Source: Desulfovibrio sp. Marseille-P6017 (GTDB lineage: Bacteria; Bacillota_A; Clostridia; Peptostreptococcales; Peptostreptococcaceae). From it: 64,000 bases of DNA. Made by a program: the position numbers and the translations under genes. Where the stretch lies: positions 33,295-97,294 of the forward strand of contig UWOR01000010.1 in the NCBI GenBank assembly GCA_900604495.1, given 5' to 3'. The notes below the pieces were generated by a model. That model was not told where the DNA came from and did no database searches. It saw nothing but the letters and a program-made list of their open reading frames with translations. Each line of letters opens with the position of its first letter. Positions within the stretch are counted from its first letter, which is position 1. This document shows positions 1-9,967 of the stretch, piece after piece.

Positions 1-89
1 CTAGTTTCTATAATTTCACTAAGTTGGTCATTAGTGATTATTTTAGAAGGAGCATACTTTCCAACACCTCCTATTATTACCTCTTTCAT
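1..89 (-). CDS. 3-oxoacyl-ACP synthase III (FabH-like), N-terminal fragment
   Basis: Only the first 29 codons lie in the window; the gene runs off the left edge. The start (MKEVIIGGVGKYAPSKIITN, then DQLSEIIET) closely resembles the N terminus of FabH-type condensing enzymes, which open with a GxGxYxP segment, a TND motif and then a (D/E)TSDEW stretch that would fall just outside. FabH joins acetyl-CoA or a branched acyl-CoA to malonyl-ACP to start fatty acid synthesis in the cytoplasm. The ATG at 87-89 has an AGGAGA ribosome binding site 7-8 bases upstream. The active-site Cys-His-Asn residues cannot be checked, and a related thiolase-fold enzyme is possible. Confidence 0.6.
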   Translation of the reverse strand, partial: MKEVIIGGVGKYAPSKIITNDQLSEIIET

Positions 90-722
90 AAAACTCTCCT
101 TGTTATTTTGATTTGTATATATTTTGAAATTCAAGATATCTTATCAAAAAAAATAATCCAAAGTATTTTTAATAAATCGTTTTATTTCCTTTGATAATCA
201 AACTATATTATATTCGAAATAAAAAGTCAACTACTTTTTCTATATAAATATTTTTAAATGGCATTTTTATAAAATATTTATAATCATTCTATATTCTTAA
301 TCCATTGCAAACACTATTTTATATAAAAATATATTAAACTATTTATGAAAAATTTAAAAATAATATTTGAGGGTACATATTTTTAATGTAACCTTACTTT
401 TAAATAAAGACTATATATTAATTTTTTAGTAAAACTTATATATATCAATTATTATAAAATCAGCATATTTGCCTACTTCAATGATTCCAATTTCATTTTC
501 TCTAAAAATCTGATAAGCCTGTCTATAAACCCTGGTAATATTACTTTTTCACCAGTATCTATTATCTTAATGTACTTATTTATATATTTTTATTTTTTTA
601 TTATTTATTCATAATATTATTAAACCTACTAGGTATATATATATTTTTTTTTATAAATAGATCTTTACTTATAACTTCATATAAATAGCATTACTATACT
701 TATTTTCACGATAAAATTATAA
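90..722. other. Long AT-rich intergenic stretch holding one gene remnant
   Basis: No intact gene is visible. The only protein-like signal is the amidohydrolase remnant at 426-580, on the minus strand. The rest is very AT-rich with no strong hairpin until the terminator at 723-766. The fabH-like gene promoter should lie near 100-250 on the minus strand, but I could not assign it confidently. Confidence 0.5.
426..580 (-). pseudogene. Amidohydrolase (YtcJ-like) remnant with a large internal deletion
   Basis: One minus-strand frame reads KYIKIIDTGEKVILPGFID, which is the classic N-terminal segment of amidohydrolases just before the metal-binding HxH. A second frame, starting at the same place, reads RQAYQIFRENEIGIIEVGKY followed by ADFIIID, the classic C-terminal segment (GSIEVGKxADxxxxD). 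In an intact enzyme about 400 or more residues separate these two segments. Here they abut and change frame at about 526, so nearly the whole catalytic barrel has been deleted. No ribosome binding site or start is evident. The assignment rests on two short but characteristic motifs. Confidence 0.6.
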
Positions 723-766
723 AAATAGACATAGAGATTAGTATATACTATTCTCTATGTCTATTT
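723..766 (-). terminator. Terminator of the wall-anchored nucleotidase gene
   Basis: A perfect 15-bp stem (AAATAGACATAGAGA paired with its complement) flanks a 14-base loop that is itself partly self-complementary. It lies 20 bases past the stop codon at 787 on the minus strand and is followed by a T-rich stretch in that direction. Confidence 0.7.
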
Positions 767-786
767 AATTATATTTTAATTTTATT

Positions 787-3700
787 TTATTTTTTTCTTC
801 TATTATTTGTAAGTATACCAGCTACAGCCGTAACCCCCATACCAATGTACCCTAATATGCTTATATCTCCTGTTTGAGGATTTGATGGTTTGTTTCCATT
901 TTGGTTTCCGTTACTACTTCCACCATTCCCGTTATTATTATTGTTATCTCCATTTTGGTTTCCGCTATTACTTCCACCATTTCCGTTATTATTATTGTTA
1001 TCTCCATTTTGGTTTCCGCTATTACTTCCACCATTTCCTGGCTTACCAGCTTCAACTTCATCTATTACAGCATTTACCATAGCTTTTACGTCTTCAATTG
1101 ACATATCTTTTACTTCTAATATAGCTATAAGTTCTTTATTTTTTATTTTTGAATTATATACTTTAATTAGGGACTTTCCGTTTTCTTGTACAGATTCTAC
1201 TGTATATCCGTTTTTAACAGCCTCTAATAATATATCTTTTAAGTACTCACTTTCAACTTCAACTTTTATAGCATTACCAATCATTGTACCCGCTAAAATT
1301 CTACCCTGCTTAGTATAATTAACAGTACCTAAAGTTTTTATAAAGTTAACTAATGATTCTTCTAATGAAGAGTATTCATTTAATGTAGGAACATCACCAA
1401 AGCATGGATAGTCATCTCCACCAGCTGCCATAAAATCATTTGTTGCTACTGTATAAGTTTTGTTCATATCTAAATCTTTACCATTTATAGTTAAAGATAT
1501 TATTCTATCTCCTACCTTTTTACTTGGATCAACTACAAATTTTATACCTGCTACATGTGGGAATCCACCTAAAGATTCACCGTAACTTCTAACACCAAAT
1601 TCAAGGATTTGTTTTATTTGAGCTCCTGTAAGCTGTTTTGTAACTATATAGTTTCCAAAAGGTAAAACACTTACTATATCACCTTTAGTAATATCTCCAG
1701 CTTTTATACTAGCACGGATTCCTCCTCCATTAGTTATAGCTATATCTGCTCCAGTTTCACTTATCATAGCATCTGTTATTAAGTTTCCTAAGTTTGTTTC
1801 ACCAAATCTTACGCTATTTCTATCTCCATCTAAGTCTATAGTAGTTTTTCCGACTACTTCAGATAATACGTCTCCTTGTTTAGCATCTATTTCAGCTATT
1901 TTAGCCTTAACATTGGCATCAGGAGTTACTTTTAAAGCTTCTTCCTTAGTTATAAGACTTGCAGTAGCATCTAATACTTCATTATTTTCATCTAATTCTA
2001 ACTCTACTTTGCCAAGATTTGATAAATACTCTCCTGTACTTACTAATAAAGTATCATTTACTTTATCTCCATTTTTAAATGTTGTATGGCTATGACCATC
2101 TACGTATACATCTATGCCATCAACTGCATTTATAACATCGTATGCTGTAGGATTGCTACTTTCATCAGTCCCAACATGTGATAGAGCTACTATTACATCT
2201 GCGCCTTGTTTTTCTAATTCAGCAACTTGTTCTTTTGCTGCATCAATCGGACTAGTAAATTCTATTCCTTTAACATTGTTAGGATTAGTTTTATAAGCTG
2301 TTTCTTGTGTAGCTATACCAAAGAATCCAACCTTTACAGTTTTTCCGTTGACTTCCATCTCCTTTATATTATTAGATTCAAACACAGATTGACCATCTTT
2401 CTTTACATTAGAAGCTAATAATCTAAGTTTATTTTCCCCATTTTTTAATGATACACTATTTTTAAATAACTCCATTAATCTTGAATATCCGTAGTTAAAA
2501 TCATGGTTACCAGGAACAATATATTCATATCCAGCTGCATTTAATAAATCTACTGCATCTTGACCTTTACTTAATGTTACAAATGGTAAACCATGTATAG
2601 TATCTCCTGCATCAACTAGTATTGAATTTTCAGTATTATTTTTTATAGCTGCAACGGTATCTATACCTATTACACTACTGTCTGCCTTTAATCTACCATG
2701 AGTATCATTAGTATGGAGTATTGTTATTTTATTTGTATCTTCTTTTTCTTGTGTAGCTGATAAATCGTAGTAGTATTTATATAATTGCTCTCCTGCTACT
2801 TCTTTATTTGTAGATATTGCAGGATAATTTGCTAAGTAATTCACTCCATTTTCGTGAGAAGTAAAGTATACTTTTGTATCTGTATCTATAGTTTTAAACT
2901 TCCAGTTATTATCTACTGAAGGTTCTAATTTTCCAGCATCTTCTATATATTTCTTTAATACATCTCTACTTTCATCTGTTGTAGTGTATACTGGTACTTG
3001 TCTACCATTCCATGGGAAACTATCTCCCCCAGCTCTATAGTTATTAGTAGCTATTAAGAACTCTTGTTCTAAATCTATAGGTTTACCATTGTAAGTTAAA
3101 TTATATATTCTTGAAGAATTTTCATTTATTACATTTCCTTTTTTATCATACTTAGGCTCTTGAGTTACATCTATTTCATATTCTACACCATCTATTACAT
3201 CAAAGTTGAATGTAGGAAAATCTCTATTTATTAAATCTTGCTCCTTGGTAGAATTAGGGTCTATTGTGTTAAACATGTTAGCACAAAACTCTAACCATTC
3301 TTTCACATCTGCCCCAGTTAATTTTATAACTGCCATTGTATTATCGTATTTATATAAATTAGATAAATCTCTTATAGCAAGTCCTCCTGCTTTTATATCC
3401 ACATAGTTTCCTGCGCTGCTTCCAGCTTTAAATGGCGCTGCTGCTGATAATATTGGAAGATCAGAATACTTAACTAGACTTGGGTCATTATCTTCTATTA
3501 ATTTTTCAACATAAGCTTTTTGAGCATCAGATACTATTTGTATTGATGGATCATCTGCTACTAACGTGAAAAAACTATTTAAATCTTTTGTAACTTCTCC
3601 TGATTTTTCATTTACATATGCATCTGTTGCTTCATGATATTCTTTAACAACAGCTTCTGTTGCTTCATCATTTTCTTTTCCTTTTGTACTTATATTATTT

Positions 3701-4929
3701 ATTTTAGTTTCTGAATCATTTATTGCATATGTAACATCATCGCCATCTTCTATTACATCTATTTTAAGATCTACTACACCAACTTCTTTAGCATTGTTTA
3801 ATGGTTGAACATATTGAGTTATATCTCCATTAGATTTTTTTACATTATATTTAGCACTTCTATGTACATGTCCACCAACAACTACATCTACATCATCTAT
3901 CATTGATATAGCATACCCTGCATTTTCTGCACCTTTCACATCTGTAGTTTCATCACCATATCCTGTATGAGCAAGTACTACAACTATATCTGCACCCTTA
4001 TCTTTCATTTCCTTTGTGTAAGTTTTTACAGCTTCATCCATTTCATCTACTGTAACTTCACCATTTAATATAACTTTATCCCAATTTAATATTTGAGTTG
4101 GCACAACTCCTGTTACACCTATCTTTAATTCTCTTTCTACTCCATTAGAATCTACTACTTTTTCTGTTACTATTTTATATGGATCAAATACTAATTCTTT
4201 AGTCTTTGCATCTCTAAGGTTTGCACAAACCATTCCCATACTAGTGTTCGCCTTTGTTATTTGCTTTATGAAATCCATACCATAGTTAACCTCATGATTT
4301 CCTATAGTTGTCATATCATAACCTAAAGATTCTAAAGCTTCGTACACAGGATATTTTTGCCCTGGTTTTACTGGTTGCTTTATTGCATATAAGTTTGCTA
4401 ATGGTGTTCCTTGTATTGTATCCCCGTTATCTACTAGGAGTACATTATCTACATTTGCATTTTTTGATTTATTAGCTTTTGCTTTTTCTTCCTTTATAAC
4501 TGTTGCAGCTTTAACTAAACCCGAATTATTTGTTGTTGAACCTGTATAATAATCATAATTCATTAAGTTGGCATGTAAATCACTCGTGGCCATTACTTTA
4601 AAATCTATAGTTGTCTTACTTTCTTTTTCATTATTATCACTATTATCACTAACTTGATCATCTACTGAATCTTCAGTAGGTGTTGTACCTTCTTCTATTT
4701 CATTATTTACTTCTGAATCTTCTTTTAATTCTTCAGATTCTTCTTCAACTGCGTCTTGAGAATCACTTAAAGAATCCTCGTCACCATTTTCTGTATTTAA
4801 TACAGTTTCTAGTTCTACCAATTCTGTAGCATTTAATTCTCCAAGAGCCAAAACTGGTTGTATATTTTGACCTAATAATGCTGCTGCCATAGCTATTGCT
4901 GCTATACGTTTCCCATTTCTTTTTATCAT
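787..4929 (-). CDS. Cell-wall-anchored double 5'-nucleotidase / 2',3'-cyclic phosphodiesterase (YfkN-like)
   Basis: This 1380-residue secreted enzyme carries two complete calcineurin-like phosphoesterase/5'-nucleotidase modules, the architecture of Bacillus YfkN. It likely releases nucleosides and phosphate from external nucleotides and cyclic nucleotides. A signal peptide spans about residues 1-28, followed by an acidic linker to about 105. Module 1 shows the metal motifs TSDLHAN (near 115), DNGDTIQG, GNHEVNYG, AHTGYG and GGHVH. Module 2 shows HTNDTHGR (near 735), DAGDTIHG, GNHDFNYG, SHVG and DGHSH, then the C-terminal domain motif ITNGGGIR. The end has Asn/Gly repeats, the sortase signal NPQTG (about 1350-1354), a hydrophobic helix and NNRRKK. 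NPQTG resembles the (S/N/P)PxTG signals used by Clostridioides sortase B. The start has a GGAG site. It is monocistronic. Confidence 0.88.
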   Translation of the reverse strand: MIKRNGKRIAAIAMAAALLGQNIQPVLALGELNATELVELETVLNTENGDEDSLSDSQDAVEEESEELKEDSEVNNEIEEGTTPTEDSVDDQVSDNSDNNEKESKTTIDFKVMATSDLHANLMNYDYYTGSTTNNSGLVKAATVIKEEKAKANKSKNANVDNVLLVDNGDTIQGTPLANLYAIKQPVKPGQKYPVYEALESLGYDMTTIGNHEVNYGMDFIKQITKANTSMGMVCANLRDAKTKELVFDPYKIVTEKVVDSNGVERELKIGVTGVVPTQILNWDKVILNGEVTVDEMDEAVKTYTKEMKDKGADIVVVLAHTGYGDETTDVKGAENAGYAISMIDDVDVVVGGHVHRSAKYNVKKSNGDITQYVQPLNNAKEVGVVDLKIDVIEDGDDVTYAINDSETKINNISTKGKENDEATEAVVKEYHEATDAYVNEKSGEVTKDLNSFFTLVADDPSIQIVSDAQKAYVEKLIEDNDPSLVKYSDLPILSAAAPFKAGSSAGNYVDIKAGGLAIRDLSNLYKYDNTMAVIKLTGADVKEWLEFCANMFNTIDPNSTKEQDLINRDFPTFNFDVIDGVEYEIDVTQEPKYDKKGNVINENSSRIYNLTYNGKPIDLEQEFLIATNNYRAGGDSFPWNGRQVPVYTTTDESRDVLKKYIEDAGKLEPSVDNNWKFKTIDTDTKVYFTSHENGVNYLANYPAISTNKEVAGEQLYKYYYDLSATQEKEDTNKITILHTNDTHGRLKADSSVIGIDTVAAIKNNTENSILVDAGDTIHGLPFVTLSKGQDAVDLLNAAGYEYIVPGNHDFNYGYSRLMELFKNSVSLKNGENKLRLLASNVKKDGQSVFESNNIKEMEVNGKTVKVGFFGIATQETAYKTNPNNVKGIEFTSPIDAAKEQVAELEKQGADVIVALSHVGTDESSNPTAYDVINAVDGIDVYVDGHSHTTFKNGDKVNDTLLVSTGEYLSNLGKVELELDENNEVLDATASLITKEEALKVTPDANVKAKIAEIDAKQGDVLSEVVGKTTIDLDGDRNSVRFGETNLGNLITDAMISETGADIAITNGGGIRASIKAGDITKGDIVSVLPFGNYIVTKQLTGAQIKQILEFGVRSYGESLGGFPHVAGIKFVVDPSKKVGDRIISLTINGKDLDMNKTYTVATNDFMAAGGDDYPCFGDVPTLNEYSSLEESLVNFIKTLGTVNYTKQGRILAGTMIGNAIKVEVESEYLKDILLEAVKNGYTVESVQENGKSLIKVYNSKIKNKELIAILEVKDMSIEDVKAMVNAVIDEVEAGKPGNGGSNSGNQNGDNNNNNGNGGSNSGNQNGDNNNNNGNGGSSNGNQNGNKPSNPQTGDISILGYIGMGVTAVAGILTNNRRKK
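896..1035 (-). repeat. 54-bp tandem repeat encoding Asn/Gly-rich wall-spanning linker
   Basis: A 54-bp unit (18 codons) begins at 896, 950 and 1004; the third copy is incomplete. It encodes the motif NGxGGSxxGNQNGDNNNN in the linker just before the NPQTG anchor. Copies 2 and 3 are nearly identical and copy 1 differs at a few bases. Copy number in such linkers often varies between strains. Confidence 0.85.
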
Positions 4930-5171
4930 TTGTAATCTCCCTCATTATTAATAATTAATTTGCAAACTTTTTTGATTTTATAGAATTAAATAATTCGTAT
5001 TTTAGTTAAATGCATTATAACACATTTCTACAAATATAGTATACTATTTTTCTACATTTTTTTACTTTTTTACTCTATTTTTTACTTTTTATGTTCTATT
5101 TTTTTTTAATCATATGTATATTTTATAATTTTTCATTAGTTAGAAATATAATTAATGTATACTAATAAATA
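4930..5171. other. Intergenic region upstream of the nucleotidase gene
   Basis: This AT-rich stretch should hold the minus-strand promoter of the nucleotidase gene that starts at 4929. I see no small ORF with a ribosome binding site and no structured RNA. T-runs around 5050-5110 are notable but carry no stem. Confidence 0.4.
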
Positions 5172-5208
5172 AAAAAAGATGATTTGTGTATCACAAATCA
5201 TCTTTTTT
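5172..5208 (-). terminator. Terminator of the opp operon
   Basis: A perfect 17-bp stem (AAAAAAGATGATTTGTG and its complement) with a 3-base loop lies 23 bases beyond the oppA stop codon. The minus-strand transcript ends in six U residues. The plus-strand face also ends in T's, so it could work in both directions. Confidence 0.85.
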
Positions 5209-5230
5209 ATTTGAATTTATTATTTTTTTA

Positions 5231-6877
5231 TTATTCAGATATAGAAGTATACATGAAATATTTATATCCAAGTGGAGATGTATAGAATCCTTCTAACTTA
5301 TCTGATACTAACATTAAGTCAGTATAATAATAAAGTGGTATTATTGGAGACTCTTCACCTAGTATCTTTTCTGCTTCGTGCATTTTTTCATATCTTTCAT
5401 TATTATCTGTTGAAGCTTTTACCTCATTTATTAACTTATCATAATCTGCATTAGACCATTGAGCATCATTATTACCACCATCAGTTACCCACATATCTAA
5501 AAATGATATTGGGTCATTATAGTCAGCTAACCAACCATGACGTGCTACTTGATAATCGCCATCTTTTCTTGTTTGTATAAATACGTTCCAGTCTTGAGAA
5601 GATATAGTAACATTTATACCCAATTCCTCTTTCCACATACTTTGAACAGCTTCCATTATTGGTTCATGACCTGGGTTACACATTAACTCAATACTTGGAA
5701 GACCTTCTCCATTTTCATATCCTGCTTCTTTAAGAAGCTCTTTTGCTTTTTTAACATTTTCTTCATAGTCTTTTTCATCTGCACTGTACCAAGCTTCTGC
5801 ATTATCATGGAACTCAGTTTCTCCATCTGCATCAGTTAAACCTGTTGGTACAAAAGTATCTGCAGGTATTTGTCCACCTTGAGCAACTTTTTCAACTAAA
5901 TATTTTCTATCTATCGCAAGAGAAAGAGCTTGTCTAACCTTATCATTATCTAAACCTTCTTTTTCAACATTTACACATAAGAAATACGTTCCTAATTGGC
6001 TTTTTATTTCAAGTCCATTGTCTTTCATAGATTCAATTTCATCACTTGGTAAATCATCACCAAATAATATTTCACCATTTTTAAATGCTGATAGTATAGT
6101 ATTTTGATCTTCCATAAGTTCAAAATTTATTTTATCTGGTCCTAAATTTTCTAAATCATAATAATTCTCATTCTTTGCATAAACCATTTTAGCTTGGTGA
6201 TCCCATGATTCTAATACGTAAGGTCCATTACCTATATAAGTTTCTGGATCAGTAGACCATGTATCAGGATTAGCTTCTATTATATCTTGTCTAACAGGAT
6301 ATGTTGCTGGAAATGCACATATTTCTAAGAAATATGCAGTAGGTGTTGCAAGTGTTATTTCTACTGTTTTTTCATCAACTGCTTTTATCCCCAATTCACT
6401 TACTTGTTTTTCTCCAGCCATTATTTCATTTGCATTTTCTACCATATCTATCATATAGTTATAATCTGATGCCGTGTCTGGATCTACTAATCTTTGCCAT
6501 GAATATACAAAATCGCTAGCTTTTACAGCTTCTCCATCTGACCACTTTGCATCATCACGAAGTGTAAATGTATATACTTTTCCATCTTCACTTACTTCAT
6601 ATTTTGCCGCTTGACCTTCAACTATTTTATTTTCAGAGTTTAACTTCATTAATCCTTCAAAAGCATGATTTATTAAAGTCGAACCATCTGATGCTGTATT
6701 TTTTTGAGGATCTATTGTTTCAGGCTCTGGACCAACATTTACGTTAAGTTCGAATCCATCTGAAGAACCTCCTGCTGAGTCTGTACCTGAACTACTACAT
6801 CCAGATAATACTGTTGATAGTGCTAAAGTCGACACTAATAGTGCTGCTACTTTTTTCTTTAGCTTTGATATTTTCAT
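5231..6877 (-). CDS. oppA: Oligopeptide ABC transporter substrate-binding lipoprotein OppA
   Basis: This 548-residue lipoprotein captures peptides outside the membrane and hands them to the OppBC permease. The signal peptide ends in a lipobox LSGC, with the lipidated Cys at residue 27. The mature part follows the SBP_bac_5 family: ETIDPQKNTASDGSTLINHAFEGL near the start, then W(S)DGEAVKASDFVYSWQRL and a YIGNGPYVLESW segment. The length is normal for OppA. The start has a strong GGAGG site. It is the last gene of the operon (B, C, D, F, A on the minus strand), and a perfect hairpin terminator follows. A spacer of about 67 bases separates it from oppF. The exact peptide preference cannot be read from the sequence. 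Confidence 0.93.
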   Translation of the reverse strand: MKISKLKKKVAALLVSTLALSTVLSGCSSSGTDSAGGSSDGFELNVNVGPEPETIDPQKNTASDGSTLINHAFEGLMKLNSENKIVEGQAAKYEVSEDGKVYTFTLRDDAKWSDGEAVKASDFVYSWQRLVDPDTASDYNYMIDMVENANEIMAGEKQVSELGIKAVDEKTVEITLATPTAYFLEICAFPATYPVRQDIIEANPDTWSTDPETYIGNGPYVLESWDHQAKMVYAKNENYYDLENLGPDKINFELMEDQNTILSAFKNGEILFGDDLPSDEIESMKDNGLEIKSQLGTYFLCVNVEKEGLDNDKVRQALSLAIDRKYLVEKVAQGGQIPADTFVPTGLTDADGETEFHDNAEAWYSADEKDYEENVKKAKELLKEAGYENGEGLPSIELMCNPGHEPIMEAVQSMWKEELGINVTISSQDWNVFIQTRKDGDYQVARHGWLADYNDPISFLDMWVTDGGNNDAQWSNADYDKLINEVKASTDNNERYEKMHEAEKILGEESPIIPLYYYTDLMLVSDKLEGFYTSPLGYKYFMYTSISE

Positions 6878-6943
6878 ACTATATTCCTCCCCCTATTTAT
6901 TATCTATATAATACCTTTGGTAATATATACTACTTTATATATT

Positions 6944-7914
6944 TTATAAGTTATGGCATGCTACAAAATGACCTTCACCATATTCTTTTAATGTAGGTGC
7001 TGCACTTTCACATTTACTTGTAGCATGTGGACATCTAGTTCTAAAAGTACATCCACTTGGTGGATTTAGCGGACTAGGGATATCTCCTTCTAATACTATA
7101 CGTTTTCTAGATCTACTACTTTTAGGATCAGCTATAGGAATAGCTGAAAGCAATGTTTGTGTATAAGGATGCATTGGTTTTTTATACAATTCTTCACTTG
7201 TTGTTAATTCAACTAAATGTCCTAAATACATAACTCCTATCCTATTACTAATATGCTTAACTACAGATAGATCATGAGCTATAAATAAATATGTAAATCC
7301 CCTTTGAGCTTGTAAATCTTCTAGCATATTTACAACTTGTGCTTGAATAGAAACATCTAATGCAGAAATAGGTTCATCACATACAATAAATTCTGGATCT
7401 ACTGCTAAAGCCCTTGCTATACCGATTCTTTGTCTTTGTCCCCCTGAAAATTCATGTGCAAAACGATTAGCATGTTCTTTGTTTAAACCAACAGTTTCAA
7501 GTAAGTTATATATTTTTTCTTGTCTTTCCCCTTTATTTTTATATAATTTATGTATATCTAATGGTTCCCCAATTATATCCCCTACTGTCATCCTTGGATC
7601 TAAAGAAGCATATGGATCTTGGAAAATTATTTGCATCTTTCTTCTATATGAATGCATATCTACTTTTGTTATATCTTTGCCATCATATATAATCTTACCT
7701 TCACTAGGCTCATGTAGTCTTAAAATCGTTCTTCCTAAAGTAGTTTTTCCACAACCACTTTCTCCAACTAAACCTAATGTTTCACTTTTTTTATATGTAA
7801 ACTTACATCATCAACTGCTTTTACATAATTTGTTTTTAAGAATCCCTCTTTAACAGGGAAGTATTTTTTTAATCCAACTATCTCAATTAAATTGTCATTT
7901 TTATTATCACTCAT
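6944..7914 (-). pseudogene. oppF: Oligopeptide ABC transporter ATPase OppF, frameshifted at a poly-A tract
   Basis: The gene should encode about 323 residues and energise OppBC together with OppD. The ATG at 7914 has a GGAG site and abuts the oppD stop. The first 47 codons read normally, then a run of seven A's (plus-strand T's at 7786-7792) shifts the frame and a stop follows within three codons. Adding one A restores the downstream frame, which continues with the Walker A motif GESGCGKTT. The remaining ORF (6944-7657) holds the Q-loop, the signature FSGGQRQR, Walker B FIVCDEP and the C-terminal Cys-containing OPP domain. As read, no protein with both Walker motifs would be made, unless polymerase or ribosome slippage at A7 rescues it. 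A homopolymer sequencing error is a real alternative. Confidence 0.8.
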
Positions 7915-7915
7915 A

Positions 7916-8929
7916 TTATAAAGCTACTCCTTCCCTTTCGAATTCTTCTTTTACTAATAACCAACAGCTAGCGTGATGATTTTCATCTATTGAGTATGCC
8001 GGTGGTACTTTATCCATACATATGCTCATACAAGAATCACATCTTGGAGCAAATGCACATCCTTTAGGTGGATTTATTAAATCTACTGGATTTCCTTCAA
8101 TAGGAATTAATCTTTCGTGCTCATCTATATTTATCTTTGGTATTGATTTTAAAAGACCTAAAGTATACGGATGCTTAGGATTGTAAAATATATCGTCTAT
8201 ACTTCCTCTTTCGATAATGTTTCCAGCATACATAACAGCAACCTTATCACATATTTCAGATATAACACCTAAATCATGTGTTATAAATATAATGGACATA
8301 TTAATTTTTTCTTTTAATTCTTTTAATAACTCTATTATTTGAGCTTGTATTGTAACATCAAGTGCTGTTGTTGGCTCATCTGCTATTAATAGTTTTGGAT
8401 TACATGCAAGAGCCATAGCAATCATAACACGCTGTCTCATTCCACCAGAAAATTCATGAGGATATTGTTTCAATCTTTTTTCAGGTTGATTAATACCAAC
8501 TAATTCAAATAACTCAATTATTCTTTTTTCTCTTTGTTTTTTATCTAAATTAGTATGCTTTTTTAAACTTTCATCAATTTGACTTCCAACAGTAAAAACT
8601 GGATTTAAAGATGTCATAGGATCTTGGAATATCATCCCAACTTCTTTGCCTCTTAATTTAAGTAACTCTGCTTCAGATAAACTTGTTATTTCTTTATCTT
8701 CAAAGTTTATACTTCCACCTAATACTTTACCTGGTTCTGGGATAATTCCCATTAAAGCATATGATGATACAGATTTACCACTACCAGATTCTCCAACTAT
8801 CCCCATAGCTTCTCCATATTTTAAGTCATAAGATACCTTACGAACTGCCTTAACTTCTCCTGCGTGAGTAAAGAAAGACACTTCTAAGTTATCAACATTT
8901 AATAATAAATCATTTTTAGTTATTTCCAT
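7916..8929 (-). CDS. oppD: Oligopeptide ABC transporter ATP-binding protein OppD
   Basis: This 337-residue cytoplasmic ATPase is one of the two motors of the peptide importer. Walker A is GESGSGKS (about residues 46-53), the Q-loop segment is [10 protein letters not shown], the signature is SGGMRQR, and Walker B is [12 protein letters not shown] followed by a switch His (THDLG). The C-terminal oligo_HPY domain has the cysteines [14 protein letters not shown] typical of Opp/Dpp ATPases. Length and motifs are complete. The start has a GGAGG site. It lies 13 bases after oppC and runs directly into oppF, so the two ATPases are likely translated together. Because OppF is frameshifted here, whether OppD can act alone is open. 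Confidence 0.94.
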   Translation of the reverse strand: MEITKNDLLLNVDNLEVSFFTHAGEVKAVRKVSYDLKYGEAMGIVGESGSGKSVSSYALMGIIPEPGKVLGGSINFEDKEITSLSEAELLKLRGKEVGMIFQDPMTSLNPVFTVGSQIDESLKKHTNLDKKQREKRIIELFELVGINQPEKRLKQYPHEFSGGMRQRVMIAMALACNPKLLIADEPTTALDVTIQAQIIELLKELKEKINMSIIFITHDLGVISEICDKVAVMYAGNIIERGSIDDIFYNPKHPYTLGLLKSIPKINIDEHERLIPIEGNPVDLINPPKGCAFAPRCDSCMSICMDKVPPAYSIDENHHASCWLLVKEEFEREGVAL

Positions 8930-8942
8930 GAAATTGTCCTCC

Positions 8943-9953
8943 TTATTTCTTTAATCTTGGATCAAGAGCATCTCTTAAACCATCACCAAATAAGTTAAAA
9001 GCAAGTATAATTATACTTATTGCTACTGCTGGAAACATTAATCTATAAGGATATGATGATATTCCAGATAATGCATCTGATGCCAATGAACCTAAACTTG
9101 CTAGCGGCTTACTTACACCTATACCTAAGAAACTTAAGAATGCTTCTGTAAATATTGCTGAAGGTATTTGTAACATAGTTGTTACTACTAACTGACCAAC
9201 ACAGTTTGGAAGTAAATGTTTAAATATTAATCTTTTATTATTAGCTCCTAATGCACGTGCTGCACTTATATACTCCATCTCTTTTAATTGTAGAACTTGA
9301 CCACGAACTATTCTTGCCATACCAACCCAATATAAAAGACCATAAACTATAAACATAGCTATAATACCAGGTCCTAAAGTTTGAAGAGCTCCAAATGCAT
9401 TTCCTGAGTCAAATGCTTTAGTTAAAGGTTCATGAAGTACTATTCTAAGAAGTATAATAACTAACATATCTGGTAATGAATAAATAATTTCAACAATTCT
9501 CATCATTACTGAATCTATCTTACCACCTGCAAGTCCAGATATGGCTCCATATATAGAACCTATAACCAATACTATAAAAGCTGATCCTATCCCTATTAAT
9601 AAAGATATTCTTGCTCCTACCATAGTTCTTACTAATAAATCTCTACCTAGTTTATCTGTGCCAAATGGATGAGCTAAACAAGGTGTTAAATTTTCAGCAC
9701 CTCTTATTTGTTGGTCATATGTATAAGGACTTAAATACGGTCCTATAAATGCAAAACCTATAATTAGAATAATTACTATTAGAGATACCATAGCAATTTT
9801 ATTTTCCTTTAACCTTCTCCATGCATCCTTCCAATAACTTGTATTTTCACCCATAGTTACTAAACTTTGTTGTGCTTCCTTAGTAACTGGTTTAAAATCT
9901 TCTGCACATAAATCAACTTCACAACTAAATTTTGAACTATTTTCTAATATCAT
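8943..9953 (-). CDS. oppC: Oligopeptide ABC transporter permease OppC
   Basis: This 336-residue inner-membrane permease pairs with OppB to form the peptide channel. A roughly 45-residue cytoplasmic N terminus is followed by the first membrane helix (VSLIVIILIIGFAFIGPYLS) and then the conserved region HPFGTDKLGRDLLVRTMVGARISLLIG, which is diagnostic of OppC/DppC. The EAA loop that docks the ATPase reads EYISAARALGANNKRLIFKHLLPN. The C terminus NLFGDGLRDALDPRLKK is also typical. The start follows a GGAGG site, and the gene is 14 bases downstream of oppB. Confidence 0.94.
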   Translation of the reverse strand: MILENSSKFSCEVDLCAEDFKPVTKEAQQSLVTMGENTSYWKDAWRRLKENKIAMVSLIVIILIIGFAFIGPYLSPYTYDQQIRGAENLTPCLAHPFGTDKLGRDLLVRTMVGARISLLIGIGSAFIVLVIGSIYGAISGLAGGKIDSVMMRIVEIIYSLPDMLVIILLRIVLHEPLTKAFDSGNAFGALQTLGPGIIAMFIVYGLLYWVGMARIVRGQVLQLKEMEYISAARALGANNKRLIFKHLLPNCVGQLVVTTMLQIPSAIFTEAFLSFLGIGVSKPLASLGSLASDALSGISSYPYRLMFPAVAISIIILAFNLFGDGLRDALDPRLKK

Positions 9954-9967
9954 AAAAGCTCCACCTC

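Noticed and set aside
896..1035. Short regular repeats that could suggest a CRISPR array
   Set aside because: The 54-bp units are contiguous, in frame and encode the Asn/Gly stalk of the nucleotidase; there are no spacers and no cas genes.
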